Source: JAKFWF01 sp031367505 (GTDB lineage Bacteria > Pseudomonadota > Alphaproteobacteria > Rhizobiales > Hyphomicrobiaceae). Taken from it: DNA of 64,000 bases. Every line of letters starts with the position of its first letter. The stretch's first letter is position 1. The position numbers were made by a program, and so were the translations under genes. This document shows, piece by piece, positions 33,125-42,638 of the stretch. The stretch lies in NCBI GenBank assembly GCA_031367505.1, contig JANLPY010000380.1, positions 1 through 64,000 of the forward strand, read 5' to 3'. The notes beneath the pieces are model-generated. The model made no database searches and was not told where the DNA came from. It saw nothing but the letters and a program-made list of their open reading frames with translations.

Positions 33125-33880
33125 ATGACTGGCAAACTCGACGGCAAAGTTGCGATCGTTACCGGCGGCGCATCGGGGTTTGGGCGTGGCATCTGCGAGC
33201 TTTATGCCGAGCACGGCGCCAAGGTCGTGGTCGCCGATATCAACGGTCAAGGCGCGCGCGATGTCGCCAAGGCGATTGGAAAATCCGCCAGCCACATAGC
33301 AACCGACGTAACTAAGCGCGCCGATGCCGAGGCAATGGTTGCCGAGGCCATCAAGACATTCGGCGGCCTCGATATCATGGTCAACAATGCCGGCTATACG
33401 CACAAGAACCAGCCACTGTTGGGTGTTTCCGAAGAAGAGTTCGACCGCATCTACGCCGTTAATGTGAAGGCGATCTATTTCGCGGTTCTCGCCTGCGTCC
33501 CGGAAATGGAGCGGCGCGGTGGTGGCGTAATCATCAACACGGCATCCACGGCCGGCGTTCGCCCGCGTCCCGGTCTCACCTGGTACAATGGCTCGAAGGG
33601 TGCTGCGATCACGCTCACGAAGTCGTTGGCAGTCGAGCTCGCGCCGAAGAAAATTCGCGTGTGCGCAATCAATCCGGTGATCGGCGAGACCGGCATGTTG
33701 GAGCAGTTCATGGGGGTGCCCGATACGCCGGAGAACCGCGCCAAGTTCATCTCGACGATACCTTTGGGACGCATGTCGCGCCCGTCGGATATCGCCAACG
33801 CCGCGTTGTTTTTCGCCGATCCTGCGTCGAATTTCATTACCGGCGTCGCCATGGAAGTCGACGGCGGCCGCTGCGTGTGA
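33125..33880 (+). CDS. Short-chain dehydrogenase/reductase, FabG-like
   Basis: The 251-residue classical SDR has the cofactor motif TGGASGFGRG (residues 13-22), DINGQGA after the second strand (Asp favours NAD), NNAG and the catalytic Ser of INTASTAG with YxxxK in WYNGSKGA. The C-terminus FITGVAMEVDGGRCV is typical of the family. The substrate is unknown. It follows pheA by 19 bp and may share its transcript. Confidence 0.9.
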   Translation: MTGKLDGKVAIVTGGASGFGRGICELYAEHGAKVVVADINGQGARDVAKAIGKSASHIATDVTKRADAEAMVAEAIKTFGGLDIMVNNAGYTHKNQPLLGVSEEEFDRIYAVNVKAIYFAVLACVPEMERRGGGVIINTASTAGVRPRPGLTWYNGSKGAAITLTKSLAVELAPKKIRVCAINPVIGETGMLEQFMGVPDTPENRAKFISTIPLGRMSRPSDIANAALFFADPASNFITGVAMEVDGGRCV

Positions 33881-33891
33881 GGGCGTAGGCT

Positions 33892-35124
33892 TTACTCTTG
33901 ATCCGGGAACAGGCCCGGCATCCAGCGTGATGCGAGGGTGGCGGGGAAAGCCAGACTGAGCGGTGATTTTGATCCAGCGCTGGTCAGCACGCCCTCGTCG
34001 ATCAGCTTGCCGGTGACACGCCGTGCCTGCCGGTCGCCGATGCCGAGGATGGCTGGCACCTCGCTGCGCGGCAGCTCGCCACGATAGAGCACGGCATCGA
34101 GCACGAGGCCCGACTTCGCCGGCAAGATACCGGTACGGATCTGCTCTTCCGCCCACAGTGATAGGCGCGCCTTCAGTCGATCGGGCTGTACCAGGTCGCG
34201 CATAAACTTGACCTGATCGATGCTGATTTCCAACACGAAGCGTGTAAACGCGACGAGCTCTTCTTCGCTTAATGTGCCGCGCCCGTCGAGATCGTTGCGT
34301 CGAGGCAGATCGCATGCAGCCAAATGCTGCTTGTATTTGGCTTCATTGCGCGCAAGGCCACGTGCGATCGACCACAACGCGCCACTGTCGAGCGACTGGC
34401 GAAGCATCGCGTGAGCGACCAACCGCGCGACGCGACCGTTGCCATCGAGAAATGGGTGAATCCAAAGCAGCCGGTGATGTGCCGCCGCCGTGGCGAGAAT
34501 GGCATCGACACGACCGAGACGGTCGTAGGCTTCCTCGAACCGGGTAAGAAAGCGCGGCACAGCGCCGGGACTGACGGCGACGAGGCGGCCAACCTGGACA
34601 TCGGTGTGCCGAAGCTGACCCGGAAGCACCGGCACCTTCGCCTTGGTTTTCGGATTTTCGACCCACAGCAAATCGTCAGGCAGCAGCTCGCAAAACCGTC
34701 GGTGGATCTCGATGATGCTGTCAAATTTGGTGGCTCGGTCATTCAACCCATCGCTATCGATCCACGCCTGCACGGCAATGTGAGCTTTCGCTTCGAGTTG
34801 CAAATTGCGCTTCTTTGGATCGGCGCTGTAGTCGTTCTTGAGGGCGCGCTCGATGTCAATCGGATGGGTGTTGTGGCCTTCGATCAAGTTCGAGTAGTAG
34901 CAGTTCATCGAGCGTACGAGCGTTGCAAGCGCTGTCTCGATGCTGCGCGGTAGACTGGCGCGGAATGCTGCCGAAGTTGTAGCCAGTTCGATGGCGAGAT
35001 CTGACAGTGCCGCGTGGTGACGCGATCCTGCGGATATCAGCATGGGCTCCATCAAGCCGGTGCTTTCATCCCGGTCAAGTGAGCTTGAAATGTCCGCTTC
35101 GTTGTCCGCGTGGCTCTTGCCCAT
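33892..35124 (-). CDS. Fic-family protein (AMPylator-type) with N-terminal autoinhibitory motif
   Basis: The 410-residue protein has the complete Fic active site HPFLDGNGRVAR at about 222-233 (HxFx[D/E]GNGRxxR), so adenylyl or other nucleotide transfer to a target hydroxyl is chemically possible. An inhibitory-helix motif of class II Fic proteins, SNLIEG (Ser78, Glu82, Gly83), sits on the N-terminal side and should clamp the active site. A C-terminal region (RSEVPAILGIGDRQARRVTG) looks like a winged-helix domain. No antitoxin-like gene is next to it. It is convergent with the SDR gene. Confidence 0.9.
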   Translation of the reverse strand: MGKSHADNEADISSSLDRDESTGLMEPMLISAGSRHHAALSDLAIELATTSAAFRASLPRSIETALATLVRSMNCYYSNLIEGHNTHPIDIERALKNDYSADPKKRNLQLEAKAHIAVQAWIDSDGLNDRATKFDSIIEIHRRFCELLPDDLLWVENPKTKAKVPVLPGQLRHTDVQVGRLVAVSPGAVPRFLTRFEEAYDRLGRVDAILATAAAHHRLLWIHPFLDGNGRVARLVAHAMLRQSLDSGALWSIARGLARNEAKYKQHLAACDLPRRNDLDGRGTLSEEELVAFTRFVLEISIDQVKFMRDLVQPDRLKARLSLWAEEQIRTGILPAKSGLVLDAVLYRGELPRSEVPAILGIGDRQARRVTGKLIDEGVLTSAGSKSPLSLAFPATLASRWMPGLFPDQE

Positions 35125-35237
35125 AAATCAATCATATCATCAAGTTGATGATTAGGCGACGGCAATTTCGCGACATAAATGTCCGGGTGAATGTCCGGAT
35201 TACATGCGAATTCGGACGTCCGCGCGCGAGGATGGGG

Positions 35238-36188
35238 TTATGTCTTCCACCAACCGTTGACGAAGGCTTTTATCAAAGCGCGCGCGATCGCTTGCTGGCC
35301 GGGCACCCAGTAGTTGTCCGGGTGGCGTTTATCGAGCATCAGACGCACTTCGTCCTTGGTGAACCAGCGTGCTTCCTCGATCTCGTTGGGGTCGATGTTG
35401 ATCTCCGTGGTCTTTGCCATGCCGAGCGCTCCCAGCATCAGCGAGTGCGGGAACGGCCACGGCTGGCACGAATGGTAGCGCACCTCGCCGACGTCGATGC
35501 CGGCTTCCTCGGAAATCTCGCGGCGCACCGCATGTTCCAAATCTTCGCCCGGCTCGATGAAGCCCGCGAGTGTCGAATACATCCGCGGCTCTTTTTGGAA
35601 CCGGCCCTCGTGGCCGAGCAGGCAGCGCTCGCCATCGGTGACGAGCATGATGACAACCGGGTCGGTGCGGGGGAAATGCTCCTGCCCGCAAGCCCAGCAT
35701 TTGCGCTTCCAGCCGCCGTCCTTGATCATCGTCGTGCCACCGCAGCGGCCGCAGCAATGTGAACTTTCGTGCCAATGGGTGAGTGACTTCGCCTGGCCGA
35801 TGAGCGAAACGTCGTCGGCGCTCATGATGCCCTGCATGGCGAGTGTCCGCAGATCGACGAGAGGCCGCATCATGGCGGCGCCGCCGGGCGCGTTCTTGGC
35901 GCGATGCTCGGTCACTGCAACCGCAAAGTGGCCAGCTCCCGAGGTGCGATCGACGCCGAGGAACAATGCATCGGACGTCGGTAGCCCCAAATTCTGCAAC
36001 TCCTCCTGCGTGAACCAGCGGATCTCGGCAATCGACTTGGCTTCGTTGGAAATGATCACAGGCTTGGCATCGGCGAGCACTAGGAAGCGTGCGTTTGCAG
36101 CGTTTCGTAAGCCGGTCAGATACGCTTCGTCGCTACGTTTCATTCCCACGCGGTCGAGAACGGTTGTGGTCCGCAGTGTCGGTATCAT
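35238..36188 (-). CDS. nudC: NAD+ diphosphatase (NADH pyrophosphatase/deNADding)
   Basis: From the ATG at 36188 with a GGGAGA Shine-Dalgarno the 316-residue protein has an N-terminal domain, a zinc ribbon (CGRCGG and CWACGQEHFPR) and a Nudix box (GFIEPGEDLEHAVRREISEE). The NudC-specific motif SCQPWPFPHSLM follows. It hydrolyses NAD(H) to NMN(H) and AMP, and in E. coli removes NAD caps from RNA. All four zinc cysteines are present. It is transcribed leftward, after the LivMGF fusion gene. Confidence 0.95.
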   Translation of the reverse strand: MIPTLRTTTVLDRVGMKRSDEAYLTGLRNAANARFLVLADAKPVIISNEAKSIAEIRWFTQEELQNLGLPTSDALFLGVDRTSGAGHFAVAVTEHRAKNAPGGAAMMRPLVDLRTLAMQGIMSADDVSLIGQAKSLTHWHESSHCCGRCGGTTMIKDGGWKRKCWACGQEHFPRTDPVVIMLVTDGERCLLGHEGRFQKEPRMYSTLAGFIEPGEDLEHAVRREISEEAGIDVGEVRYHSCQPWPFPHSLMLGALGMAKTTEINIDPNEIEEARWFTKDEVRLMLDKRHPDNYWVPGQQAIARALIKAFVNGWWKT

Positions 36189-36298
36189 TTTAGTCTCCCG
36201 CCTCGCGCGCAGATATGTTGGCGCCACAGAGCACAATCTGCCCTCTCACTGCAACGGGGCACCGCAACGCGGCGAAGGGAATTCAGCTATGCGTTCTG

Positions 36299-38860
36299 TC
36301 ACAACCAAAGCACCTTGCGGCGTAGGTCGATGTCATCCGAAAGCGCTTTGGATGGGCCGATGTGGGTGATTTGGCCGCGTTCGAGGGCAACCGTTCGATC
36401 CGACAACGCGAGTGCCAAATCCAAGTGGTGGTCGACGATCAGGATCGAGACTTCCTGGCGCAGCTTGTCGAACGCCTCGAATAGTTCTTCCACGATCGCC
36501 GGGGCTAAACCTTCGAATGGCTCGTCGAGAAGCAGGATGCGGGTATCGCCGGATAGCGCGCGGGCGACCGCGACCATCTGTTGCTCGCCACCGGACAGAT
36601 AATCGGCAGGCGAGCGCCACCGCTCTTTGATGCGCGGGAAGAACGTGAAGATCTTTTCCTCTTCCCAGAACATGCCCTCGCCGTTGCGCCGTTTGAGGCG
36701 TCCGAGCTCCATGTTCTCGGCGACACTCATGCCGGCGAATAGTCCGCGCCCTTGTGGCACGTAGGAGATGCCGCGCCGGGTGATTACCGACGATGGTGAT
36801 CCGGCAAGCGCGATACCCGCAAGATCGACCGTGCCGGATGCGGGCGGTGCGATGCCGGTGATCGTCTTCAGAACGGTGGATTTGCCCGCGCCATTGCGGC
36901 CGAGCAGCGCCACGATCTCGTTTTGCCGGACATCGAACGTCACGTCGCGCAGGATGTGGCTCTTGCCGTAAAACGTGTTTACGCCCGCCAAATGCAGAAG
37001 CACTTCGGGCTTGGCGGCGGTCGGGCGGGCCTTTTCGGCAAGCGCGTGAGCGCCCGAGCCGATGTAGACTTCCTGGACCTTGGGCGAGCTGCGCGCGTCC
37101 TCGACCGTGCCGTCGACCAGGACTTGTCCGTCATTCATCACGGTTACGTGGTCGGCGAGTTCGAACACGCGGTCGATATCGTGTTCGACCAGTAGCACCG
37201 GGATGTCCTTGGAGATCTGCTTGATCAGCCGGCCCACGCGATCTCGTTCGGCCGATGCCAAGCCAGCTAGCGGTTCGTCGAGCAACAGGAGGCGCGGCTT
37301 CGTCGCGATGGCGACCGCCATGTCGAGCAATCGCTGACCGCCGTAGGAGAGCGAACCCGCCTCGGCCTTTTCAACTCCGCCTAGGCCCATCGTGGAAATG
37401 ATCGCTGCCGTCTCGCGATTGACGTTTTCAAGGCCACCGGCCGGCGTCCACATGTCGAAGCGTTTGGGGACGCGTGCCTGAACCGCAAGCCGGACGTTTT
37501 CTTCGATGGTGAGCGTTGGGAACAGGTTGGTAATCTGGAACGAGCGGCCGATGCCAGAGCGTGTAATCGCTTCCGGGCTCATCCCGGCGACCTCGCGGCC
37601 AGCAAGGGTAACCTTGCCGGTGTCGGGTGCGAACATGCCTGAAATCAAGTTGAAGGCGGTGGTTTTTCCAGCTCCGTTCGGTCCGATCAATGCATGGAGC
37701 GTGCGATCCTTGACGATAAAGCTCACGCCCTGCACGGCCTTGATGCCGCCGAAGTTTTTGGCGATCGCCCCGACATTGAGGACCGAACCGTCGATGTGGC
37801 TCTCGGGCTTCAGGAAATCCGGCAGCACAGTTGCACCGGCTTGCCGCGATGACATCGCCGCATCGAGTTCCACCGACTTCCGGAATGGCTGCAGCAGACG
37901 CTGAGCGACCCCAACAAGACCGGTCGGCGAGAATACGATGAAGCACACGAAAAGGAGCCCGAAGTAGAGCAGCCAATTCTCGGTCACGCTCGACAGGTAG
38001 TCGCGGAAGATGATGAAAAACACGGCTCCTAACGCTGGCCCCAAGAATGAGCGCATGCCGCCAATCACCACCATCGCGATCAACTCGCCCGAGAACGGCA
38101 CGCCGATCGGATCGGCCGAGGTCATGCGATTGTTGAACAGCAACAGCGTGCCGGCGAGCCCCGTCAGCGTCGCCGAAATAACGAACGCCAACAGTTTGTA
38201 ATTTTGCGTCGCGTAGCCGACGAAGGTCGCGCGCTGCTCGTTCTCCCGGATCGCGACTAGAACTTGGCCGGCGGGTGAGCGGTGGAAGCGCCACAGGAAT
38301 AGCGTCACCAGGAACGCTATAGTCGCGACCAGCGCGTAGTAGTTGATGCGGCTATCAAAACTAAAGCCTGCATAGACCGGCCGGGTGATACCTCCGAGGC
38401 CGTCTTCGCCTCCGGTCAGCGCCGTCCAGCGAAAGGCGATGACGTACAACATGGCGGACAATGCGAGCGTCAGCAGTGAGAAATATACGCCGCGCCGTCG
38501 CAGGATCAATAAGCCGAAAAGCGCCGACAACACCGCGATGAACGCCGCCGCAACCAGCACCGGTAGAATGAACGCATCGGGGAATAAATGGCGTTGGGCG
38601 AGGCCCGCCGCGTAGGCGCTCAAGCCGAACCACGCACCATGTCCGAACGACACGAGACCGGTGTAGCCAACCAGTACGTTGAGGGCCATGCAAGCGATGG
38701 CGAAGATTACCACCTCGGTCGCCGAGGTGATCGTCAGGCCGATCGCCGGCATGATGACCGGTAGTGCCAGCAGCGTGGCGCCTGCCACGAACAACGGGAT
38801 GCGATCCTGCATCGTGGTTGCTGGTGCGAAGTTTGTCGTTGTGGTCATTCGATCTTTCAT
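36299..38860 (-). CDS. Branched-chain amino acid-type ABC transporter: LivM-LivG-LivF fusion
   Basis: One 853-residue polypeptide joins three normally separate subunits. Residues 1-320 are a LivM-like permease with about 8-9 TM segments (GYTGLVSFGHGAWFGLSAYA; EVVIFAIACMALNVLVGYTG). Around 355-610 is a LivG-like ATPase with GPNGAGKT, the signature region LSYGGQRLLDMAVAI and LLLLDEPLAGL. Around 625-853 is a LivF-like ATPase with GRNGAGKS, YLSGGEQQMVAVARAL and LLLDEPFEGL. Start is ATG at 38860; a GTG at 38872 overlaps the livH stop. The permease LivH lies just upstream; together they form a complete inner-membrane importer with a fixed subunit ratio. Confidence 0.92.
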   Translation of the reverse strand: MKDRMTTTTNFAPATTMQDRIPLFVAGATLLALPVIMPAIGLTITSATEVVIFAIACMALNVLVGYTGLVSFGHGAWFGLSAYAAGLAQRHLFPDAFILPVLVAAAFIAVLSALFGLLILRRRGVYFSLLTLALSAMLYVIAFRWTALTGGEDGLGGITRPVYAGFSFDSRINYYALVATIAFLVTLFLWRFHRSPAGQVLVAIRENEQRATFVGYATQNYKLLAFVISATLTGLAGTLLLFNNRMTSADPIGVPFSGELIAMVVIGGMRSFLGPALGAVFFIIFRDYLSSVTENWLLYFGLLFVCFIVFSPTGLVGVAQRLLQPFRKSVELDAAMSSRQAGATVLPDFLKPESHIDGSVLNVGAIAKNFGGIKAVQGVSFIVKDRTLHALIGPNGAGKTTAFNLISGMFAPDTGKVTLAGREVAGMSPEAITRSGIGRSFQITNLFPTLTIEENVRLAVQARVPKRFDMWTPAGGLENVNRETAAIISTMGLGGVEKAEAGSLSYGGQRLLDMAVAIATKPRLLLLDEPLAGLASAERDRVGRLIKQISKDIPVLLVEHDIDRVFELADHVTVMNDGQVLVDGTVEDARSSPKVQEVYIGSGAHALAEKARPTAAKPEVLLHLAGVNTFYGKSHILRDVTFDVRQNEIVALLGRNGAGKSTVLKTITGIAPPASGTVDLAGIALAGSPSSVITRRGISYVPQGRGLFAGMSVAENMELGRLKRRNGEGMFWEEEKIFTFFPRIKERWRSPADYLSGGEQQMVAVARALSGDTRILLLDEPFEGLAPAIVEELFEAFDKLRQEVSILIVDHHLDLALALSDRTVALERGQITHIGPSKALSDDIDLRRKVLWL

Positions 38861-38868
38861 TTTGCGCG

Positions 38869-39747
38869 TCACTCAAAGCGCTGGATGCGCTCGCCGAGCA
38901 GACCGCGTGGCCTGAACAGCAGCACGAGCAACATCAGAAAATAGATTGCGGCGGTGGAGGCCTGCGGATAGCCGATCGCGGTGATCACGCCTTTGACGAG
39001 GCCAACCAGCAGCGCTGAAATCACGACACCCCAGAACGAGCCCAGCCCGCCAATCACGCAGACGACAAACGCCGGGGTGATGATCTCCTGGCCCATCGCC
39101 GGATGCACCGAGTAGATCGGCGCGAGCAAGACGCCAGCAAGGCCCGCGAGGCCGATGCCAAGTCCTGCGACCGCCATCATATACGGTTGCAGCGAGATGC
39201 CGAGCGCGCCGACCATGTCGGGGTTCTGCACGCCAGCACGGACGACCCGGCCGAACGCGGTTTTCTGCAACAGGAACCATAGCCCGGTGATGCAGCCAAC
39301 TGCGATCGCCAGTAGGACCGTGCGGTAAATCGAATAGACGAAGTCTCCGAAGATAATCTGGCCCTTGAGATAGGAGGGGATCGCGACCGAGATCGGTGGC
39401 GCGCCAAAGATCACACGCAAGGCTTGTTCGGCAACCATGGCGAGGCCGAACGTGAGCAGTAGCGATAGGATGGGATCGGATCGGTAGAAGCGCTGGAACA
39501 GCAGGCGCTCAGTCGCGATGCCAAGGATCGCGACCAGCACCGGCGTGACGATTAGCGAGCCGCCAAAGCCAACGTAGGGCAGCACCATCACCGAGATATA
39601 CGCGCCGATCGCATAGAACGCGCCGTGTGCCAAGTTGACGATGCCACCGAGCGAAAAGATCAGCGATAGGCCAAGCGCGATCAGCAAGTAGTAGACGCCA
39701 TCCAGCAGCCCATTGAATACGTGTTGAAAGAAGAGCGCGGCATTCAT
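38869..39747 (-). CDS. Branched-chain amino acid-type ABC transporter permease LivH-like
   Basis: The 292-residue permease has about eight TM segments and the LivH signature FSLGGIVNLAHGAFYAIGAY. GAPPISVAIPS and the conserved FGRVVRAGVQNPDMVGALGI loop follow. Its C-terminus (LLVLLFRPRGLLGERIQR) is standard. Its stop codon region overlaps possible starts of the fusion gene, suggesting translational coupling. It is separated from the disrupted binding protein gene by 296 bp rich in hairpins. Confidence 0.92.
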   Translation of the reverse strand: MNAALFFQHVFNGLLDGVYYLLIALGLSLIFSLGGIVNLAHGAFYAIGAYISVMVLPYVGFGGSLIVTPVLVAILGIATERLLFQRFYRSDPILSLLLTFGLAMVAEQALRVIFGAPPISVAIPSYLKGQIIFGDFVYSIYRTVLLAIAVGCITGLWFLLQKTAFGRVVRAGVQNPDMVGALGISLQPYMMAVAGLGIGLAGLAGVLLAPIYSVHPAMGQEIITPAFVVCVIGGLGSFWGVVISALLVGLVKGVITAIGYPQASTAAIYFLMLLVLLFRPRGLLGERIQRFE

Positions 39748-39789
39748 GGGGGAGATCCAGTTGGCAAACGAGATGCTGTATCATGTAAC

Positions 39790-39830
39790 AAGCAGTTCAT
39801 GCGGTCACCTGGCGACCGCATGAACTGCTT
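39790..39830. repeat. 17-bp perfect hairpin upstream of livH
   Basis: AAGCAGTTCATGCGGTC and its exact reverse complement flank a 7-nt loop. On the minus strand it would fold in the leader of the livH mRNA, about 40 bp before its start. It lacks a T-tract on that strand and might stabilise the 3' end of the upstream binding-protein message. Confidence 0.8.
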
Positions 39831-39836
39831 CAATTT

Positions 39837-39983
39837 TCGTCATGGCCGCGAAGGCGGCCATCCACGACAAACCTCAACCGGGATTGTGGTGATGTGGAGT
39901 AACGACAATGCAGTAATTGTATCTGTCGAAACACTGAACCTGTTGATCGCGGTCGTGGATGGCCGCCTCCGCGGCCATGACGA
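39837..39983. repeat. 32-bp inverted repeat pair with one mismatch
   Basis: Arms at 39837-39868 and 39952-39983 are reverse complements except for one base. Each arm is itself palindromic around GGCCGC. It lies in the spacer between the binding-protein gene and livH, beside two other hairpins. It resembles dispersed intergenic repeats more than a regulatory site. Confidence 0.8.
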
Positions 39984-39989
39984 GAAGGG

Positions 39990-40026
39990 GCGAGATTTCG
40001 TGCGTCACGGACGCACGAAATCTCGC
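39990..40026. repeat. 16-bp perfect hairpin after the binding-protein gene
   Basis: GCGAGATTTCGTGCGT and its reverse complement flank a 5-nt loop. It begins 18 bp downstream of the stop of the leftward binding-protein gene. The strong stem could attenuate transcription or protect mRNA ends; there is no T-tract on the minus strand. Confidence 0.75.
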
Positions 40027-40043
40027 GAGCGGTCCCACCATCA

Positions 40044-41312
40044 TCAGGCCGGGAACTTGCACTCGTTTTCTTCCTTGGTGGCGGCAATGGCTTCGAGCTC
40101 TTCGTTGGCGCCGGGCACGGCTCCGGACGACTTGAAGATATCCCACTGGTTCTTGGCTTCGGCCGCTGGCAACGCTGTGACCGTGTACATCTCGTGCATC
40201 AGTTGATGATCGCTGGCGCGGAAGTAGCCCGGACGCGTCTTCAACAGATCGAACTTGGCGCCCTTTTCGAGATGTTCGATAATCTTGACGGCTTCGGTGG
40301 TCTTTGTTTCGGTCATCGCCTGGGCCAGAATTTTGACGGCCATGTAGTCGCCCCAGGCCTGATTTTCCGGCGGCTTGCCGTACTTCTTGGTGAAGGCCGC
40401 TACGAAGGTCTTGGTGCCCGGCGTGTCGAGCAAGTGGTGCCACACGACTGGCCAAGTGCCGCCGAAATTCTCCTTGCCGGCACCCCAGGCGAGTGCGGTG
40501 TCGAAGCCGAAGCCCGCGACCGGGAATTTGAGGCCGAATTCCGCGTACTGTTTGAGAAAGTTGGTGATCTGGTTGCCGGCAAGATTGGAGATCACGAGAT
40601 CTGGATTGGCGCTGCGGATTTCGAGCAGCAGGCCGGAGAAGTCGGTCGCATCTGTTGGCACCAGCTTATCGGCTGCGAACTGTCCGCCATTGCCTTCCAT
40701 GAAGCGCTTGGCAACCTTCAACAGGTCGTGGCCGAACGCATAGTCGGCGGTGAGCGAGAACCACTTCTTGCCCTTGACCAGACCCTGCTCCATGAGCGAA
40801 CGGCCACAGGTCTTCACGTACATCGAGTTCTGGCTCTCGACGTGGAACATGTACTTGTTGCAGTTCGAGCCGCGCAGGGCGTCGGAGTTGCCGCCGGTGT
40901 TGATGTAGAGGTTCTTGGTGCGCTGGGCGACCTGGGCGATGGTCAGGCACGAGGCCGATGAGATTTCGCCGACGATCGCTGCCACCTTGTCGCGCTCGAT
41001 CATGCGCTCGGCTTTGGTTGAGGCGGTCTGCGGATTGACCGAATCCTCTTTCAAGATTTCGAGTTAGCGGCCCATGATGCCGCCGCCTGCATTGATCTCT
41101 TCGACGACGAGGTCGATCGCCTGCACGGCATATTCGCCGAGCGGCCCGAGGAACCCGGTGCGAGGTGTCAAATGGCCGAGGCGGATCGCGTCTGCCTGCG
41201 CAAGGCTGATGGCTGGGAAGCCAGTAACCGCGGCAATGGCTGACGCTGCGCCCGCACCCTTGATGAGCGTACGTCGCGAAACGGCATTCTGGCGTGACTT
41301 CGTCTTGGACAT
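40044..41312 (-). pseudogene. Branched-chain amino acid-type substrate-binding protein split by an in-frame TAA
   Basis: The start at 41312 opens a twin-arginine signal (SRRTLIKGAGAASAIAAVTG) and the mature start IRLGHLTPRTGFLGPLGEYA. At 41066-41064 the frame hits TAA after GGGIMGR. The same frame then continues without any gap as LEILKEDSVNPQTASTKAER to a full periplasmic binding protein ending at 40044. The stop therefore replaces one codon (an AAA, CAA or GAA would need a single change), in an otherwise intact gene of about 420 residues. It is the first gene of the liv set. Nonsense mutation, sequencing error and readthrough are all possible. Confidence 0.85.
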
Positions 41313-41497
41313 TTGTTCCTCCGCGTTTGTATTGTCGGCCGGCCTGAAGCGCCGGTCTCGTTCAATGTTGTCGATCTATGGGCTGGATTTGCCCGCAACT
41401 GTGATCGTGGTCAGCGTGCGTCAGTGCTGGGACCGTTGTCCAGTACCCAAATTCAATCAGCCGGTATGCCATTCAAATAGTCCAACGGAGAAGCGTC

Positions 41498-42427
41498 GTG
41501 AGCAAGATCAAGACACTTGCGGTTATCGGAGCCGGCACCATTGGAGCGAGCTGGGCAGCACTATTTATTGGCCACGGTTATGATGTCGTGGCGGCCGATC
41601 CAGGGCCACAAGCAGAAGCCAAGATGCGGGCGTTTGTGGCTCGCGCCTTGCCGGATGCGGTTCCAGAAAAGCCTGTAAAACAGGGAACTTTGACATTCGT
41701 TGCAACGCCGGAGGAGGCCGTCGCCAACGCCTGCCTGATTCAGGAAAACGCGCCCGAACGTGCCGACCTCAAGGCCGACCTGATTGCACGTCTCGAAGCG
41801 GCTGCTCCCGCACACTGCATCATCGCATCGAGCACGACGGCGTTTCCACAGTCGACGATCGCGGCCAAAGCGAAGGACAAAACACGCGTCATCGTCGCGC
41901 ATCCGTTCAATCCGCCGCATCTGGTGCCGTTGGTCGAGTTGGTCGGATCGACGCCTGATGCATCCGCCGTGATCGCTGCCTACGCGTTCTACAAATCGCT
42001 TGGTCGCGAGCCGGTGATCCTCAAGAAGGAAGCGGTTGGCCACCTTGCGAACCGGCTGCAGGGCGCGCTGATGCGTGAGGCAATGTATTGTCTCGAACAG
42101 GGCATTGCCGACGTCGAGGATATCGATCGGGCTTTGCGCTACGGCCCCGGCCTGCGTTGGGCATTCATGGGCGCCTTCCAAACCTATCATTTGGCTGGCG
42201 GAGCCGGTGGAATAAGGCATTACTTCAAGCATCTAGGCGCGAGTCAGACGCAACGCTGGGAAGCCTTGGGTACACCGAAGCTCAGTCCCGAATTCGAAGC
42301 TCGCGCCATCGCTGGAGTCGAGGCGATGATCGGTAATCGCACAATCGATGAGCTCGAAGCCGAGCGCGACCGGGCTTTGATTGGGATTTCGAAGGCGGTG
42401 AAGGCGGCCAGTCAAAAGCCCGATTAG
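41498..42427 (+). CDS. 3-hydroxyacyl-CoA dehydrogenase-family NAD-binding protein
   Basis: The 309-residue protein starts at GTG with GGAG upstream. It has the Rossmann motif IGAGTIGASWAALFIGHGYD, SSTTAFPQS, the catalytic His in HPFNPPHLVPLVELVG and a helical C-terminal domain (GHLANRLQGALMREAMYCLE). This two-domain form without a hydratase domain resembles L-gulonate or carnitine 3-dehydrogenase. The substrate is not defined. It is divergent from the liv genes and sits directly upstream of the ribosomal supercluster. Confidence 0.88.
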   Translation: MSKIKTLAVIGAGTIGASWAALFIGHGYDVVAADPGPQAEAKMRAFVARALPDAVPEKPVKQGTLTFVATPEEAVANACLIQENAPERADLKADLIARLEAAAPAHCIIASSTTAFPQSTIAAKAKDKTRVIVAHPFNPPHLVPLVELVGSTPDASAVIAAYAFYKSLGREPVILKKEAVGHLANRLQGALMREAMYCLEQGIADVEDIDRALRYGPGLRWAFMGAFQTYHLAGGAGGIRHYFKHLGASQTQRWEALGTPKLSPEFEARAIAGVEAMIGNRTIDELEAERDRALIGISKAVKAASQKPD

Positions 42428-42503
42428 CCCATTGTTTTCGGTGTCGTCCGTGCACGCCGGATGCGGGCATTGTAAAAAATATGCGCTGGATGGCGGAGAA
42501 GTG

Positions 42504-42532
42504 TTGACCAGCGTTAGTCAAGTGTATATTAC
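42504..42532 (+). promoter_or_regulatory. Candidate sigma-70-type promoter for rpsL-rpsG-fusA-tuf
   Basis: TTGACC (42504-42509) is followed by TATATT (42525-42530, 15-nt spacer) or TATTAC (42527-42532, 17-nt spacer). It is the best promoter-like pair in the str leader and about 240 bp upstream of rpsL. Strength and start site are inferred only from sequence. Confidence 0.45.
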
Positions 42533-42638
42533 CCCGTCAACTCTCACGGTCAGGTGGTAGACCATTTTTGCAAGAGCATTCGCGCTCTGCAGGTCTAAAC
42601 ACTGCCGTACCAAGCAGAGACGAAATTATCGGGACCAT

